Below are positions 44,313-53,042 of a stretch of 64,000 bases of DNA, in pieces. The position numbers and the translations under genes are program-made. Origin of the DNA: DATGFK01 sp040007395. GTDB lineage: Bacteria; Chloroflexota; Anaerolineae; Aggregatilineales; UBA2796. Each line of letters begins with the position of its first letter. The first letter of the stretch is position 1. The notes beneath the pieces are model-generated. The model was not told where the DNA came from. It was given only the letters and a program-made list of their open reading frames with translations, and did no database searches. The stretch spans positions 8,388 to 72,387 of the forward strand of contig JBDTVG010000164.1 in assembly GCA_040007395.1 (NCBI GenBank). Direction: 5' to 3'.

Positions 44313-46271
44313 CTATTGACATGCTTTCCAACGAATAGTCCGTTCGATAGCCGCTAAGGTTTTCATATCAACTGCCCGTACATCCTCGTGGAGTACATCA
44401 AAGACATACACCGTTGTATGAAATATTAGCGGATCACTAGTCACCTGATCGAGGCCTACAGCGGCAAAGAAGCGGTTATCTGGAGACCACCTTACGTAAC
44501 CAATGGCTCGTGCAAAGGCACGTAGATCGTGCGGTAGGGCCTGCTGCTGAACAAAATCAATCAGCACAGGCTCAATAAAATCATTAGTTACAGGGTCTCC
44601 ACGAGTTAGTACCCCGTACCGGTGATTAGGTGACAGATCTAATACCCATGGATATGCCGAATCGGGTTGGGGAGTGATCATCGCGTGCATGATCGGGGTG
44701 CTAACCCCTGTCTCCAGATTTAATACATATAACACATAGTCATGCTCAGTTAAGACGATATAGGCGAGTTGATGGTTGGCTAGCCAAATGGCTGCCTTAC
44801 TCCAGTAGGCGTAAGGATCGGAATCATTTGTGGGCAGAACAATAGCCCCCTCCTCATGGGTGTCAACCTGTACCTGAGATCCATCCTGCTTTGTCCAGAA
44901 GAGGTTGTGTTCATCCGCCGCGACAAAGTATGTGCCATCGGGACTCCAAGAAAAATAATTGGCTCCAAAAGTAACTTGCTTAGCATGATTTTTGACGAAA
45001 GTTTGCTGACCTACATTTTCATCAGACAATATAAAGCCGTCCGGTACTGCAACCGCTATCCGTCCTGTTATCGAACGCTTCAGCGGATTATCGTAAGTTT
45101 CTGAGCGGGGGGCTGGAATATTTGTTATTATTGCTAAGGAGGATTCAGTCGCCACATCAAAGCGCATTAGTCGAGCTAAAGATCCGGCATCTGGTTCGAA
45201 GTACATCCATGCATTTCCATCGGCTGACCACCAATTCGATAAAAACTCATCAAATTGCAATGAAGTCGCTTTTCCTGTAGAAGGATTCAGAATCTCTGCC
45301 TTTTTCAGATTCGTCGCCGCCAGATATTTTTGTCCGGGCGACCAGCTTATTTTCCAGGGAAAATCATCTTGTTGTAACTGAAACGATTGAATGTATTCGC
45401 CTTCAGGGGTAGCGAGTACAATTTTTAAGTTGCTCTGAAACGCTATTTGCTGACTATCCGGCCTCCATCCGATTGGACTGCTCATTTCCAGAGCCATATT
45501 AGCAAAATCCGATACCCGAATCAGACGGATCTGCGACAGATAAGTATAGCCAAACCCCAGCGTGATATACTTTCCATCTGGCGACCAGCGATCTATATAG
45601 GCAGCTTCATACTGAGCAATGGGCAGCGATACGTGCGAAATTCGTTCTGCGCTTCCGTCCGCGTTTGAGATCGCAAGAAATGTATCATAGTGATCCTTGC
45701 CAAGTTGGATCTGCCATAAATAAGCTAGTTGCTGTCCATTGGGCGACCATGCAGCACTTGCATTACGCGCATCAACAATAAAACGGGTGTTATCACCGAT
45801 AAAATCTCGGACAAAGAGAGTCGCATGGCTGTTTCCGTCGGTATCGGTGGTATAGGCGGTGTACCGCCCATCCGGGGAAGGGAGTGCAACATCAAGACTC
45901 GGTATCCCTGTTAACCTGCGAAGCGATTCAGCGCCGCTGCCCAACACATCAAACTGGTACAGCGTAGCAGTTGTATCGGACAGCCCCAAATATTCGAGAC
46001 AGTATTTTGATTGAGGTACAAGTGAACCATTTCCAGCCACAAGAGTCAAGACTGGCGTTACACTCGGAGTGAGTGTCGGCATCAAGGTTTCCGTTGGGAG
46101 CATGTTTGGAGTGGAGGATGAAATTGGCTCTGCTGTCGCTGATGCCGTTGTGTCGGGAGAAACCACCACTACAGACTGAGTCTGCGTGTCAGGTAGTGGG
46201 ACACGACTGCCTGTGACAAGATAAGCGACTAGAACTATACATATCCCTGCTAACTTTGAGAGATGATTCAA
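44313..46271 (-). CDS. Exported TolB-like PD40 propeller protein
   Basis: 652 residues. N-terminal hydrophobic segment (about 5-22, no clear lipobox), a Thr/Pro-rich linker (about 30-75), then many PD40 blades with the motif W(S/R)PD/G (for example AWSPNGQQLAYLW, RWSPDGKYITLGF, SWSPDGTYFVAAD). Longer than the PD40 protein at 4444-5493. The start is a TTG at 46271 with GGAG upstream at six bases. Its downstream and upstream edges are the two copies of a 61-bp palindrome. Ligand unknown. Confidence 0.85.
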   Translation of the reverse strand: MNHLSKLAGICIVLVAYLVTGSRVPLPDTQTQSVVVVSPDTTASATAEPISSSTPNMLPTETLMPTLTPSVTPVLTLVAGNGSLVPQSKYCLEYLGLSDTTATLYQFDVLGSGAESLRRLTGIPSLDVALPSPDGRYTAYTTDTDGNSHATLFVRDFIGDNTRFIVDARNASAAWSPNGQQLAYLWQIQLGKDHYDTFLAISNADGSAERISHVSLPIAQYEAAYIDRWSPDGKYITLGFGYTYLSQIRLIRVSDFANMALEMSSPIGWRPDSQQIAFQSNLKIVLATPEGEYIQSFQLQQDDFPWKISWSPGQKYLAATNLKKAEILNPSTGKATSLQFDEFLSNWWSADGNAWMYFEPDAGSLARLMRFDVATESSLAIITNIPAPRSETYDNPLKRSITGRIAVAVPDGFILSDENVGQQTFVKNHAKQVTFGANYFSWSPDGTYFVAADEHNLFWTKQDGSQVQVDTHEEGAIVLPTNDSDPYAYWSKAAIWLANHQLAYIVLTEHDYVLYVLNLETGVSTPIMHAMITPQPDSAYPWVLDLSPNHRYGVLTRGDPVTNDFIEPVLIDFVQQQALPHDLRAFARAIGYVRWSPDNRFFAAVGLDQVTSDPLIFHTTVYVFDVLHEDVRAVDMKTLAAIERTIRWKACQ

Positions 46272-46307
46272 AAATATCTCCTATTTTCGGTGAAGCTCCA
46301 TATGTCT

Positions 46308-46368
46308 TCCGGCGGGGGCTGTAAAGCCTTTTTTCCCGCCAGACGGCAATCTTCACGAAAATTTAATG
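46308..46368. repeat. 61-bp palindromic element, copy 2, overlaps the lipA end
   Basis: Same orientation as copy 1 and 55 of 61 bases identical; the 33-base palindromic core (46308-46340) is exact. The last two codons of lipA (CAT and the TAA stop, 46363-46368) fall in its conserved tail, so the element reaches into the gene's end. Confidence 0.88.
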
Positions 46369-47340
46369 AGCCTCAGTCCGCATGTGAATATAGTTCAGAT
46401 TGGACAGTTCGCGCACCTGCTGTTCAGCATGATACGAACTCCGTACTAGCGGTCCACTTTCGACCCACTTGAAGCCCAGTTCGAGGCCAATTCGCTTGAG
46501 ATCGTCGAACTCTTGCGGCTCATAATAGCGATCAATCGGCAGGTGCTTTTTGCTTGGTTGTAGATATTGGCCTAATGTTAGAATATCCACCTTGAGCGAG
46601 GCGAGATCACGCATGACCTCGACAACTTCATCAAACGTTTCGCCCAAGCCCAGCATGATTCCACTCTTGGTCAGCACCAACGGATCGAGTTCCTTCGCGT
46701 TGCGGAGCGTTGTCATGGCCCATTCGTAATGATCTTGCGGCTGAACCTTGCGAAATAGGCGCGGCACTGTTTCGACGTTGTGGTTCAAAATCTCAGGCTG
46801 CGCGTCCATCACAATCTTGAGCGCATCCCGGTTTGCCTTGAAGTCGGGGATCAGCACTTCGATGCTGCACCCCGGCTGCACCTTGCGGATACGGCGAATG
46901 ACCATGGCGAAGATCGGTGCGCCGCCATCGGGGCGTTCGTCGCGGTTCACGCTGGTGATCACGACATGGCGCAGATTCATCGCCCGAACAGCCTCCGCGA
47001 TCCGCATCGGTTCTTGCCAGTCAAGCGGGCTAGGACGGCCTGTTTTGATGTCACAGAACCCGCACGAGCGTGTACAAGTATCGCCCATCATTAAGAAAGT
47101 CGCTGTGCCACGACCCCAACATTCCCCCAAATTCGGACACATCGCTTCTTCGCAAACGGTATGTAACCCTTTGCTGCGTACCGTTTCGCGAACCATCTCA
47201 AAATTCGCACCACTTGGTGCGCGGACTTTAATCCAAGGCGGGCGACGCATGGGTTGCGGTGTCTGTGCGCCATTTTCCACGCGAGCACGTTCATCCCGGC
47301 TATCGCTAATGTCGTTTATGGAAACGATTGAGTCTGCCAC
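46363..47340 (-). CDS. lipA: Lipoyl synthase
   Basis: 325 residues. Radical SAM enzyme adding two sulfurs to octanoyl groups on E2 and GcvH proteins. N-terminal auxiliary cluster cysteines C63, C68 and C74 (CEEAMCPNLGEC) and the SAM cluster C89, C93, C96 (CTRSCGFC) are intact, and RSSYHA near the C-terminus holds the conserved serine. The GTG start at 47340 follows GGAG at six bases. No lipB is adjacent. The 3' end overlaps a repeat element. Confidence 0.97.
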   Translation of the reverse strand: MADSIVSINDISDSRDERARVENGAQTPQPMRRPPWIKVRAPSGANFEMVRETVRSKGLHTVCEEAMCPNLGECWGRGTATFLMMGDTCTRSCGFCDIKTGRPSPLDWQEPMRIAEAVRAMNLRHVVITSVNRDERPDGGAPIFAMVIRRIRKVQPGCSIEVLIPDFKANRDALKIVMDAQPEILNHNVETVPRLFRKVQPQDHYEWAMTTLRNAKELDPLVLTKSGIMLGLGETFDEVVEVMRDLASLKVDILTLGQYLQPSKKHLPIDRYYEPQEFDDLKRIGLELGFKWVESGPLVRSSYHAEQQVRELSNLNYIHMRTEAH

Positions 47341-47515
47341 GCCAGTCTCCGATTTTCTACCATTCCAATAAGCAAATTATAACGTGTTGCGCTTGGATTT
47401 ACCGATCTGGCTTTAAGTCGCGAATTAAGGTTGTATCAAAACAAATGTGCTATACTACCCACCTTAGCTAGAACGCCTGTTCCTTCTGCATTGGATTGTG
47501 TAAGGAGTATTGCTG

Positions 47516-48184
47516 ATGGATATGTCTCAAGAATTCTTCAAGGCGATCAAAGCCGGTGACAAAACCCGCGTAGATTCCCTGCTCACTACCTACCCCGCGC
47601 TGGTCAATGCCAAAGCTGATATTGGGGTATCGGCTGTCTTGCTGGGTCTTTATTACGGCAAACCGGAAATCGTGGATGTACTGTTGTCACGCGGCGCACC
47701 GCTTGATCTGTTTGAGGCAGCCGCCGTAGGCAATGTGGATCGGGTCGCTGAACTGCTGAATAGTCAATCCGATCTGTTGAATGCTTTCGCCGCAGATGGT
47801 TTTACCGCGCTTGGCCTAGCCGCATTCTTCGAACATCTGGAAGTCGTTGAACTGCTGCTAGCGCAAGGCGCAGAGGTGAATATCGCCTCGCATAACGACC
47901 AGCATGTGATGCCACTCCATTCCGCTACCGCCTCTCAACAGCTTGACATTGCCAAAACGTTGCTAGCACACGGGGCAGAAGTCAACGCCAAACAAGCAGG
48001 TGATTTCACACCACTCCACGCCGCCGCCCAAAATGGTCAGCTTGCCATGATCGAACTATTGCTAGCACACGGCGCTGAGATTAATGCCAAAGCTGCCGAT
48101 GGCAAAACTGCTATGACTTTTGCGTTGGAAGCCAGACAGCAGACCGCCACCTCACTATTACGCGAATGTGGCGGCACTGAATAA
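47516..48184 (+). CDS. Ankyrin-repeat protein
   Basis: About 222 residues of ankyrin repeats, five or six units of the form GFTALGLAAFFEHLEVVELLL and DFTPLHAAAQNGQLAMIELLL with AHGAEVN/AHGAEIN turns; no signal peptide or enzymatic domain. Ankyrin stacks bind other proteins. The ATG at 47516 has AAGGAG eight bases before it. Standing alone, it is followed by a convergent gene. Partner unknown. Confidence 0.9.
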   Translation: MDMSQEFFKAIKAGDKTRVDSLLTTYPALVNAKADIGVSAVLLGLYYGKPEIVDVLLSRGAPLDLFEAAAVGNVDRVAELLNSQSDLLNAFAADGFTALGLAAFFEHLEVVELLLAQGAEVNIASHNDQHVMPLHSATASQQLDIAKTLLAHGAEVNAKQAGDFTPLHAAAQNGQLAMIELLLAHGAEINAKAADGKTAMTFALEARQQTATSLLRECGGTE

Positions 48185-48244
48185 CCTACATCAATTTAAG
48201 CGTGAGGGGCAGTTTATCCTGCCCCTACAAGAATGTCGTTCCTA

Positions 48245-50467
48245 TCAGGGTACAAAGGTGGGCGCGATTTTGGGTGTAATCGGATTCGCCGTTGAACTTG
48301 GGATCGTGGCGGACGTAGCCCAATGTCCAGCAATGGGCTTATCGTTCGGAACCCCATAGACAAGGCTAAGATCGGCAAAGCCACTGGTTGGCGTGTTCTT
48401 GAGATAGATTAGTCCATTGGAAGGCCGGAATACGCCGATCCCTGTAATCCCGTCGCCGTTCCAGTCACCTGCAAAGGGGGTGTCGCCTGCAATCCCCAGT
48501 GCGGCTGAATAATCGGCAAAGACACTACAATTGCACACTTGATTGCTCAAGAAGAACTTGGTGAGCGAAGGCCGATATACACCGGGACTATCTTTGCCAT
48601 CGCCATTCCAGTCGCCTGCCACAGGCACATCGCCGGGAACACCCAGCACCATCTGGAAATCGGCAAAGCCTGTGGTCAAATTGTTCTTGAGGTAGATCAA
48701 GCCGTTCGAAGGACGGAATACGCCTACGCCATCTTTGCCGTTGCTATTCCAATCGCCCACCATCGGCAGATCACCCGGTGCACCAAGTACAAAGCTGTAG
48801 ACGGTTGGTGCGCCAGCAGAGTTAGAATCTCTGAGAAAGAACTGTCCAGTGCTGGGGCGATAAAAGCCGACTGTATCGATGCCATCGCCGTTCCAATCAC
48901 CGACGACTGGCAGATCAGTCGCCGTTCCGAACGCAGTCGAGATGTCGGCGGGGCCAGTCGTATTGGCGTTACGCAGATAAAACGTGGATGCCGAGGGTCG
49001 GAAAATCCCAACCGTATCGGCAGTACCCGCGCCAACCGTCAATGTAAAATTCTGGGTGGCGTTGGGCAGCACCCCATTAGACGCAGTAATCGTGATCGCG
49101 AACGGCGATCCGATGATGCTAGGCGGTATGCCGCTCAGAACTCCGGTGGTCGCGTTCAAGGTCGCCCATGTGGGTAAGCCTGTTGCGCTGAAAGTTGGCG
49201 CAGGCAAACCGTTCGCAGTGACGGTGAAGCTATTCACACTACCTACTTTGAAAGTTGCATGGTTCGGGCTGGTGATGACAGGCGCACCTGTGCCAAGCGT
49301 GAACACATAAGCGGCTCCGGCGTTGCTGTTGTGGAACCAGTCGCCCACCACAGCATTTGACCCATCCAGCGCGGCAGAAACGCCAAACTCATTGCCGGAA
49401 ACAGTATCATTGCCGATGAGCTTTTGCTGCTGTGTCCAAGTACTGCCGCTGCGTCTAAAGATGTAGACCGCGCCAAGTAGATTATTTTCGCTGGCTCCCG
49501 CAATTAGGGTATCGCCGCTGATCGAGACAGGGAAGCCAAATTCATCATGTCCGGTACTATCGTTGGCGGTCAACTTTTGCTGCTGACCCCATGTACCGCC
49601 ATTATTGACATAGACGTAGGCCGCGCCAATAAAGTTGTTGGCGCGATATGCCCCGATAACAGCCGTTGTGCCATCAAGTGCCGCCGATGTGCCGAAATAG
49701 TCACCGGCTGCGCCATCGCTGGCAGTCAGCGGCGGATCTTGCTCAGTCCATGTTACTCCGCTGCGGGTAAAGATATAGGCCGCGCCCGTATTGCTGGATT
49801 TTCCGGGCGCGGTGATTATTGTTACGTCGCCACTTAACGCCACTTCGATGCCGAAACCGTTGGTAAAAGTGCCGCCCGTTGCCGTGAGCTTTTGCTGCTG
49901 CGACCATACGCTGCCACTGCGCGTAAAAACATACGCTGCGCCCGTTCCCAAACTCTTCCCCGGCGCACCGATAACGATGGTGTTGCTGTTGATCGCTACC
50001 GAGGTTCCGAAATAATCGCTAGTAATCGTATCGCTGCCCGTGATCTTTTGTTGTTGTGTCCACGTAGTGCCGTTACGAACAAATACATAGGCGGCTCCAG
50101 TATTGCCGCCTTTGGCATACGCTCCAATAACTACGGTATCGCCATCGGCGGAAACTGCTGTACCGAATTTGTCACCTACCGCGCCATCATCAGCGGTTAG
50201 CTTGGCCTGTTGACTCCATACACCGCCCGTGAAGGTGAATACATAGGCTGCGCCCGTTTGGCTATTTTTGCCATAGGCTCCGATCACTGCTGTTGTCCCA
50301 CTCAGCGAGATAAGGGTACCGAAGTAGTCATTCGCCACTGTATCATTGCCAGTGAGCTTGATCTGCTGGACAAACACATCCGGGGCGGCTGCTTGCGCCA
50401 ATGAATTTTGCAAGAACGGTAAAATGGCAAATAGTAGAATAATGGTTATGAGTCGTCGAAAAAGCAT
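48245..50467 (-). CDS. Large secreted FG-GAP repeat protein
   Basis: About 740 residues. Signal peptide (about 1-27), then seven or so N-terminal FG-GAP-like repeats (GAAYVF, GTxVxIGA, W-QQ-K-LT pattern; about 30-395), a putative Ig-like domain with SFTVTANGLPAPTFSATGLP (about 395-480) and a C-terminal block of about five repeats with VGDWNGDGIDTVGFYRPSTG-type motifs (about 480-730). Such proteins bind Ca and adhere to polysaccharide or surfaces. The ATG at 50467 follows GAGG. It is convergent with the ankyrin gene. Confidence 0.88.
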   Translation of the reverse strand: MLFRRLITIILLFAILPFLQNSLAQAAAPDVFVQQIKLTGNDTVANDYFGTLISLSGTTAVIGAYGKNSQTGAAYVFTFTGGVWSQQAKLTADDGAVGDKFGTAVSADGDTVVIGAYAKGGNTGAAYVFVRNGTTWTQQQKITGSDTITSDYFGTSVAINSNTIVIGAPGKSLGTGAAYVFTRSGSVWSQQQKLTATGGTFTNGFGIEVALSGDVTIITAPGKSSNTGAAYIFTRSGVTWTEQDPPLTASDGAAGDYFGTSAALDGTTAVIGAYRANNFIGAAYVYVNNGGTWGQQQKLTANDSTGHDEFGFPVSISGDTLIAGASENNLLGAVYIFRRSGSTWTQQQKLIGNDTVSGNEFGVSAALDGSNAVVGDWFHNSNAGAAYVFTLGTGAPVITSPNHATFKVGSVNSFTVTANGLPAPTFSATGLPTWATLNATTGVLSGIPPSIIGSPFAITITASNGVLPNATQNFTLTVGAGTADTVGIFRPSASTFYLRNANTTGPADISTAFGTATDLPVVGDWNGDGIDTVGFYRPSTGQFFLRDSNSAGAPTVYSFVLGAPGDLPMVGDWNSNGKDGVGVFRPSNGLIYLKNNLTTGFADFQMVLGVPGDVPVAGDWNGDGKDSPGVYRPSLTKFFLSNQVCNCSVFADYSAALGIAGDTPFAGDWNGDGITGIGVFRPSNGLIYLKNTPTSGFADLSLVYGVPNDKPIAGHWATSATIPSSTANPITPKIAPTFVP

Positions 50468-50634
50468 GGCGGACCTCAATAATAGGATGATGTACCATGA
50501 AGTTTAGTCAGCCAGCATGATCCCGGCAAGCCACCCAGCAAATTATAGGAAATATATTAGAACTTCCCCCATGTGCTACCTTCGCGTTATGATCTACGTA
50601 TATGTGTAGTATACGAAGCTAAAGGAGCTACAAT

Positions 50635-50943
50635 ATGTACGGTTGGCGCGGGAGATCACGGGGTCGGGCTTGGGTATGGCTGTTCGTTTTCTTTGTGCTG
50701 GCGATGGTGTTTTCGGGCGGAATGCACCGACTGTGGTTCTTTGCATGGCCGTTGTTCTTTATCGTGCCAGCGCTTATGTTTTTTGGTGTCATGATGTTTC
50801 TCCGGCGCTGGTCTTATGCTCAACATTGGCATGAGTTTGGCGATCAACACAACTGGAAACACGACGGCCTTGATGATCTGTTCAACGAATATCATAAAGA
50901 CAAAACCAAGCACGACGAAAATTCCGAGATACACTACTTCTAA
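50635..50943 (+). CDS. Small membrane protein with two helices
   Basis: 102 residues. Basic N-terminus, helices at about 12-30 and 33-56, then a highly charged His/Asp/Lys-rich tail (several HxxH patterns such as HWHEFGDQHNW). AAAGGAG seven bases before the ATG is one of the best ribosome sites in the window. The hydrophilic tail might bind metal; no family recognised. It lies 66 bases before a flavoprotein gene in the same direction. Confidence 0.8.
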   Translation: MYGWRGRSRGRAWVWLFVFFVLAMVFSGGMHRLWFFAWPLFFIVPALMFFGVMMFLRRWSYAQHWHEFGDQHNWKHDGLDDLFNEYHKDKTKHDENSEIHYF

Positions 50944-51008
50944 ACTAAACAATAGATTGCCCGGTGAACTAACCTGCCGGACATCACTCTGCATAAAGTA
51001 GTGTCGGC

Positions 51009-52247
51009 ATGGTTGAACACACAGATATTGCGATCATCGGCGCAGGCGCGGCGGGCTTGATGGCTGGGATCTGGGCTGGACGCACCAACCCAGATCGCGG
51101 CGTTGTTTTGTTAGATGGGGCTGCCAAACTTGGGGCGAAGATCCTTGTGGCGGGCGGCGGACGCTGCAACGTGACGCATGATGAAGTCGAGGCGCGAGCC
51201 TACGCGGGTTCGTCGCGCAACGCGATCAAGAAAGTCATTCAGCGCTTTGATGTCCCCCAGACCGTGCAGTTTTTTCGTGAACTGGGAGTCGAACTCAAAC
51301 GCGAGGAAACGGGCAAACTTTTCCCAACCACTGACAGCGCTCAAACGATATTGAATGCACTGCTTACGGCGGCAGATCGCGCCAGAGTCACAATTAAGCA
51401 TCCTTGCCGCGTGGATAGTGTTGTGAAGATCGACGGGGGCTTTCGTCTGTACGGGCTATGGGGACAGATGGATGCGGAGAAGGTTATCCTCGCGACAGGC
51501 GGTAAAAGCCTCCCCAAAACTGGCTCCGACGGACACGGCTATGAGATCGCTCGATCTCTGGGACACCATATCACAGAGCGTATCTTCCCCGCGTTGGTTC
51601 CCCTGACGCTACCGAAAGATCATTTTATCTGCGCTTTGAGTGGGTTAACCGTTCCTACGACATTGACCGTGCATTCGTCCACTGGCAAAAAACTGGTGTC
51701 GTTCACCGACTCCACGTTGTGTACGCATTTTGGGCTGTCGGGGCCGTCTGTGCTGGACATCAGCCGCTATTACATCGATGCCAAATTCGATGATCCCGCC
51801 GCTACCCTCAGCATTAATTGGCTGCCCGAAAAGACTACTGAATCGCTTGAAGCTGAATTGCTGACGCTCGGCAAAATGACGATCCTAAAGTATTTGGGCA
51901 AACACCTGCCAGAACGTCTGGTGAGGGCAGTGTGTACTCAAGGCGGCGTGAATCCCGCCCTTGATGGGGATCGGCTGACACGGGAACAGCGTAAAACGCT
52001 GGCACGTACCGTTACACAATTAGCGCTGCCAATTGCCGATAATCGCGGTTACAACTATGCCGAAGTGACGGCGGGCGGAATTCCGCTGGCGGAAATACAC
52101 CTCGATACTATGCAATCACGGCTGTGTCCCGGTCTATATTTGTGTGGCGAAGTATGCGATGTCGATGGGCGTATCGGCGGTTATAACTTCCAGTGGGCGT
52201 GGGCTAGCGGCTATATGGCGGGGGTATCCGCTGGAGTCGGTGGCTGA
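51009..52247 (+). CDS. HI0933/BaiN-type flavoprotein oxidoreductase
   Basis: 412 residues. FAD Rossmann start AIIGAGAAGLMAGIWAG (8-24), the AGGGRCNVTHDE block (about 49-60), ATGGKSLPKTGSDGHGYEIA and C-terminal GGYNFQWAWASG. The family includes enzymes reducing steroids or unsaturated ketones; substrates vary. The last 37 bases overlap the convergent GNAT gene. Function beyond a flavin reductase fold is unknown. Confidence 0.9.
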   Translation: MVEHTDIAIIGAGAAGLMAGIWAGRTNPDRGVVLLDGAAKLGAKILVAGGGRCNVTHDEVEARAYAGSSRNAIKKVIQRFDVPQTVQFFRELGVELKREETGKLFPTTDSAQTILNALLTAADRARVTIKHPCRVDSVVKIDGGFRLYGLWGQMDAEKVILATGGKSLPKTGSDGHGYEIARSLGHHITERIFPALVPLTLPKDHFICALSGLTVPTTLTVHSSTGKKLVSFTDSTLCTHFGLSGPSVLDISRYYIDAKFDDPAATLSINWLPEKTTESLEAELLTLGKMTILKYLGKHLPERLVRAVCTQGGVNPALDGDRLTREQRKTLARTVTQLALPIADNRGYNYAEVTAGGIPLAEIHLDTMQSRLCPGLYLCGEVCDVDGRIGGYNFQWAWASGYMAGVSAGVGG

Positions 52248-53011
52248 ATGGATCGCTCGTAGATGCAGTGATAGCCTTCCTGTTGGTAGCCAAGCCTTTT
52301 ATACAATGCCAGCCCTGCATCCGACTGAACGACCAGCACTGTACCTTCGTTGCCGCTGGCGAGTGCCTGCGCGTGCAAAGTCGCCATCATTGCTGTTGCC
52401 ACACCCTGCCGTCTTGCATTCGGCAGGGTAGCGACATTGTAGATCGAGGCCGTACCAGACAGATTGAACAGCATTCCCGTCCCGACAGGTTCATCATGCA
52501 GCCATGCAATGTACTGCTGGCTCTCAGTAAGACTTAGCATTACGTCGAAGATTTCCTGTGAAACCCCCGCTGAGATATTGAACGACTCAACCATGATCCG
52601 TTTATAGTGTTCACGATCCGCTAACCCATTAATCGCCTTAATCTGTACAGCAGGATTGAGAGGTGGGACAGTCAACGCGCCACGACAGATCATGATCGGC
52701 TCAGAAAGCGTCAGGCTGTATCCGCAGTCACGCAAAGTGGAATCACAGGTGGGAATTGGCGTGCGGCAACATATTTCGATACCGAAGGGCAGCGCTTCCT
52801 CGGCAAAGATAGTTTCGAGCGCAGCAAGGCGTTGCGGTGTAATTATTTGCTGGTCGAGCACCAGTACACCATTGAATTGTACTGCCGCCGACCAGCCAGC
52901 TAGCGTAATGACTAGACCCTCTTCGCGCCAGTGCCGCAGACCGGGTAAGCAGCGGGCGAGGAGCGAGATTAGGTCGATTGTATTCCGTTCAAAGGCGGCA
53001 ATGCCATCCAC
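52211..53011 (-). CDS. GNAT-family acetyltransferase
   Basis: 266 residues. The N-terminal half is an extra domain; the C-terminal half (about 130-255) is a GNAT fold with acetyl-CoA loop LPNARRQGVATAMM and VQSDAGLALYKRLGYQQEG. Transfers an acetyl group to an amine; substrate unknown. The GTG at 53011 follows GGAG by nine bases. It lies 31 bases after the glgP stop, sharing its strand, and overlaps the convergent flavoprotein gene. Confidence 0.88.
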   Translation of the reverse strand: MDGIAAFERNTIDLISLLARCLPGLRHWREEGLVITLAGWSAAVQFNGVLVLDQQIITPQRLAALETIFAEEALPFGIEICCRTPIPTCDSTLRDCGYSLTLSEPIMICRGALTVPPLNPAVQIKAINGLADREHYKRIMVESFNISAGVSQEIFDVMLSLTESQQYIAWLHDEPVGTGMLFNLSGTASIYNVATLPNARRQGVATAMMATLHAQALASGNEGTVLVVQSDAGLALYKRLGYQQEGYHCIYERSIQPPTPADTPAI

Positions 53012-53042
53012 CTGATCTTGCTCCGGTACACGAATTAGTGAG

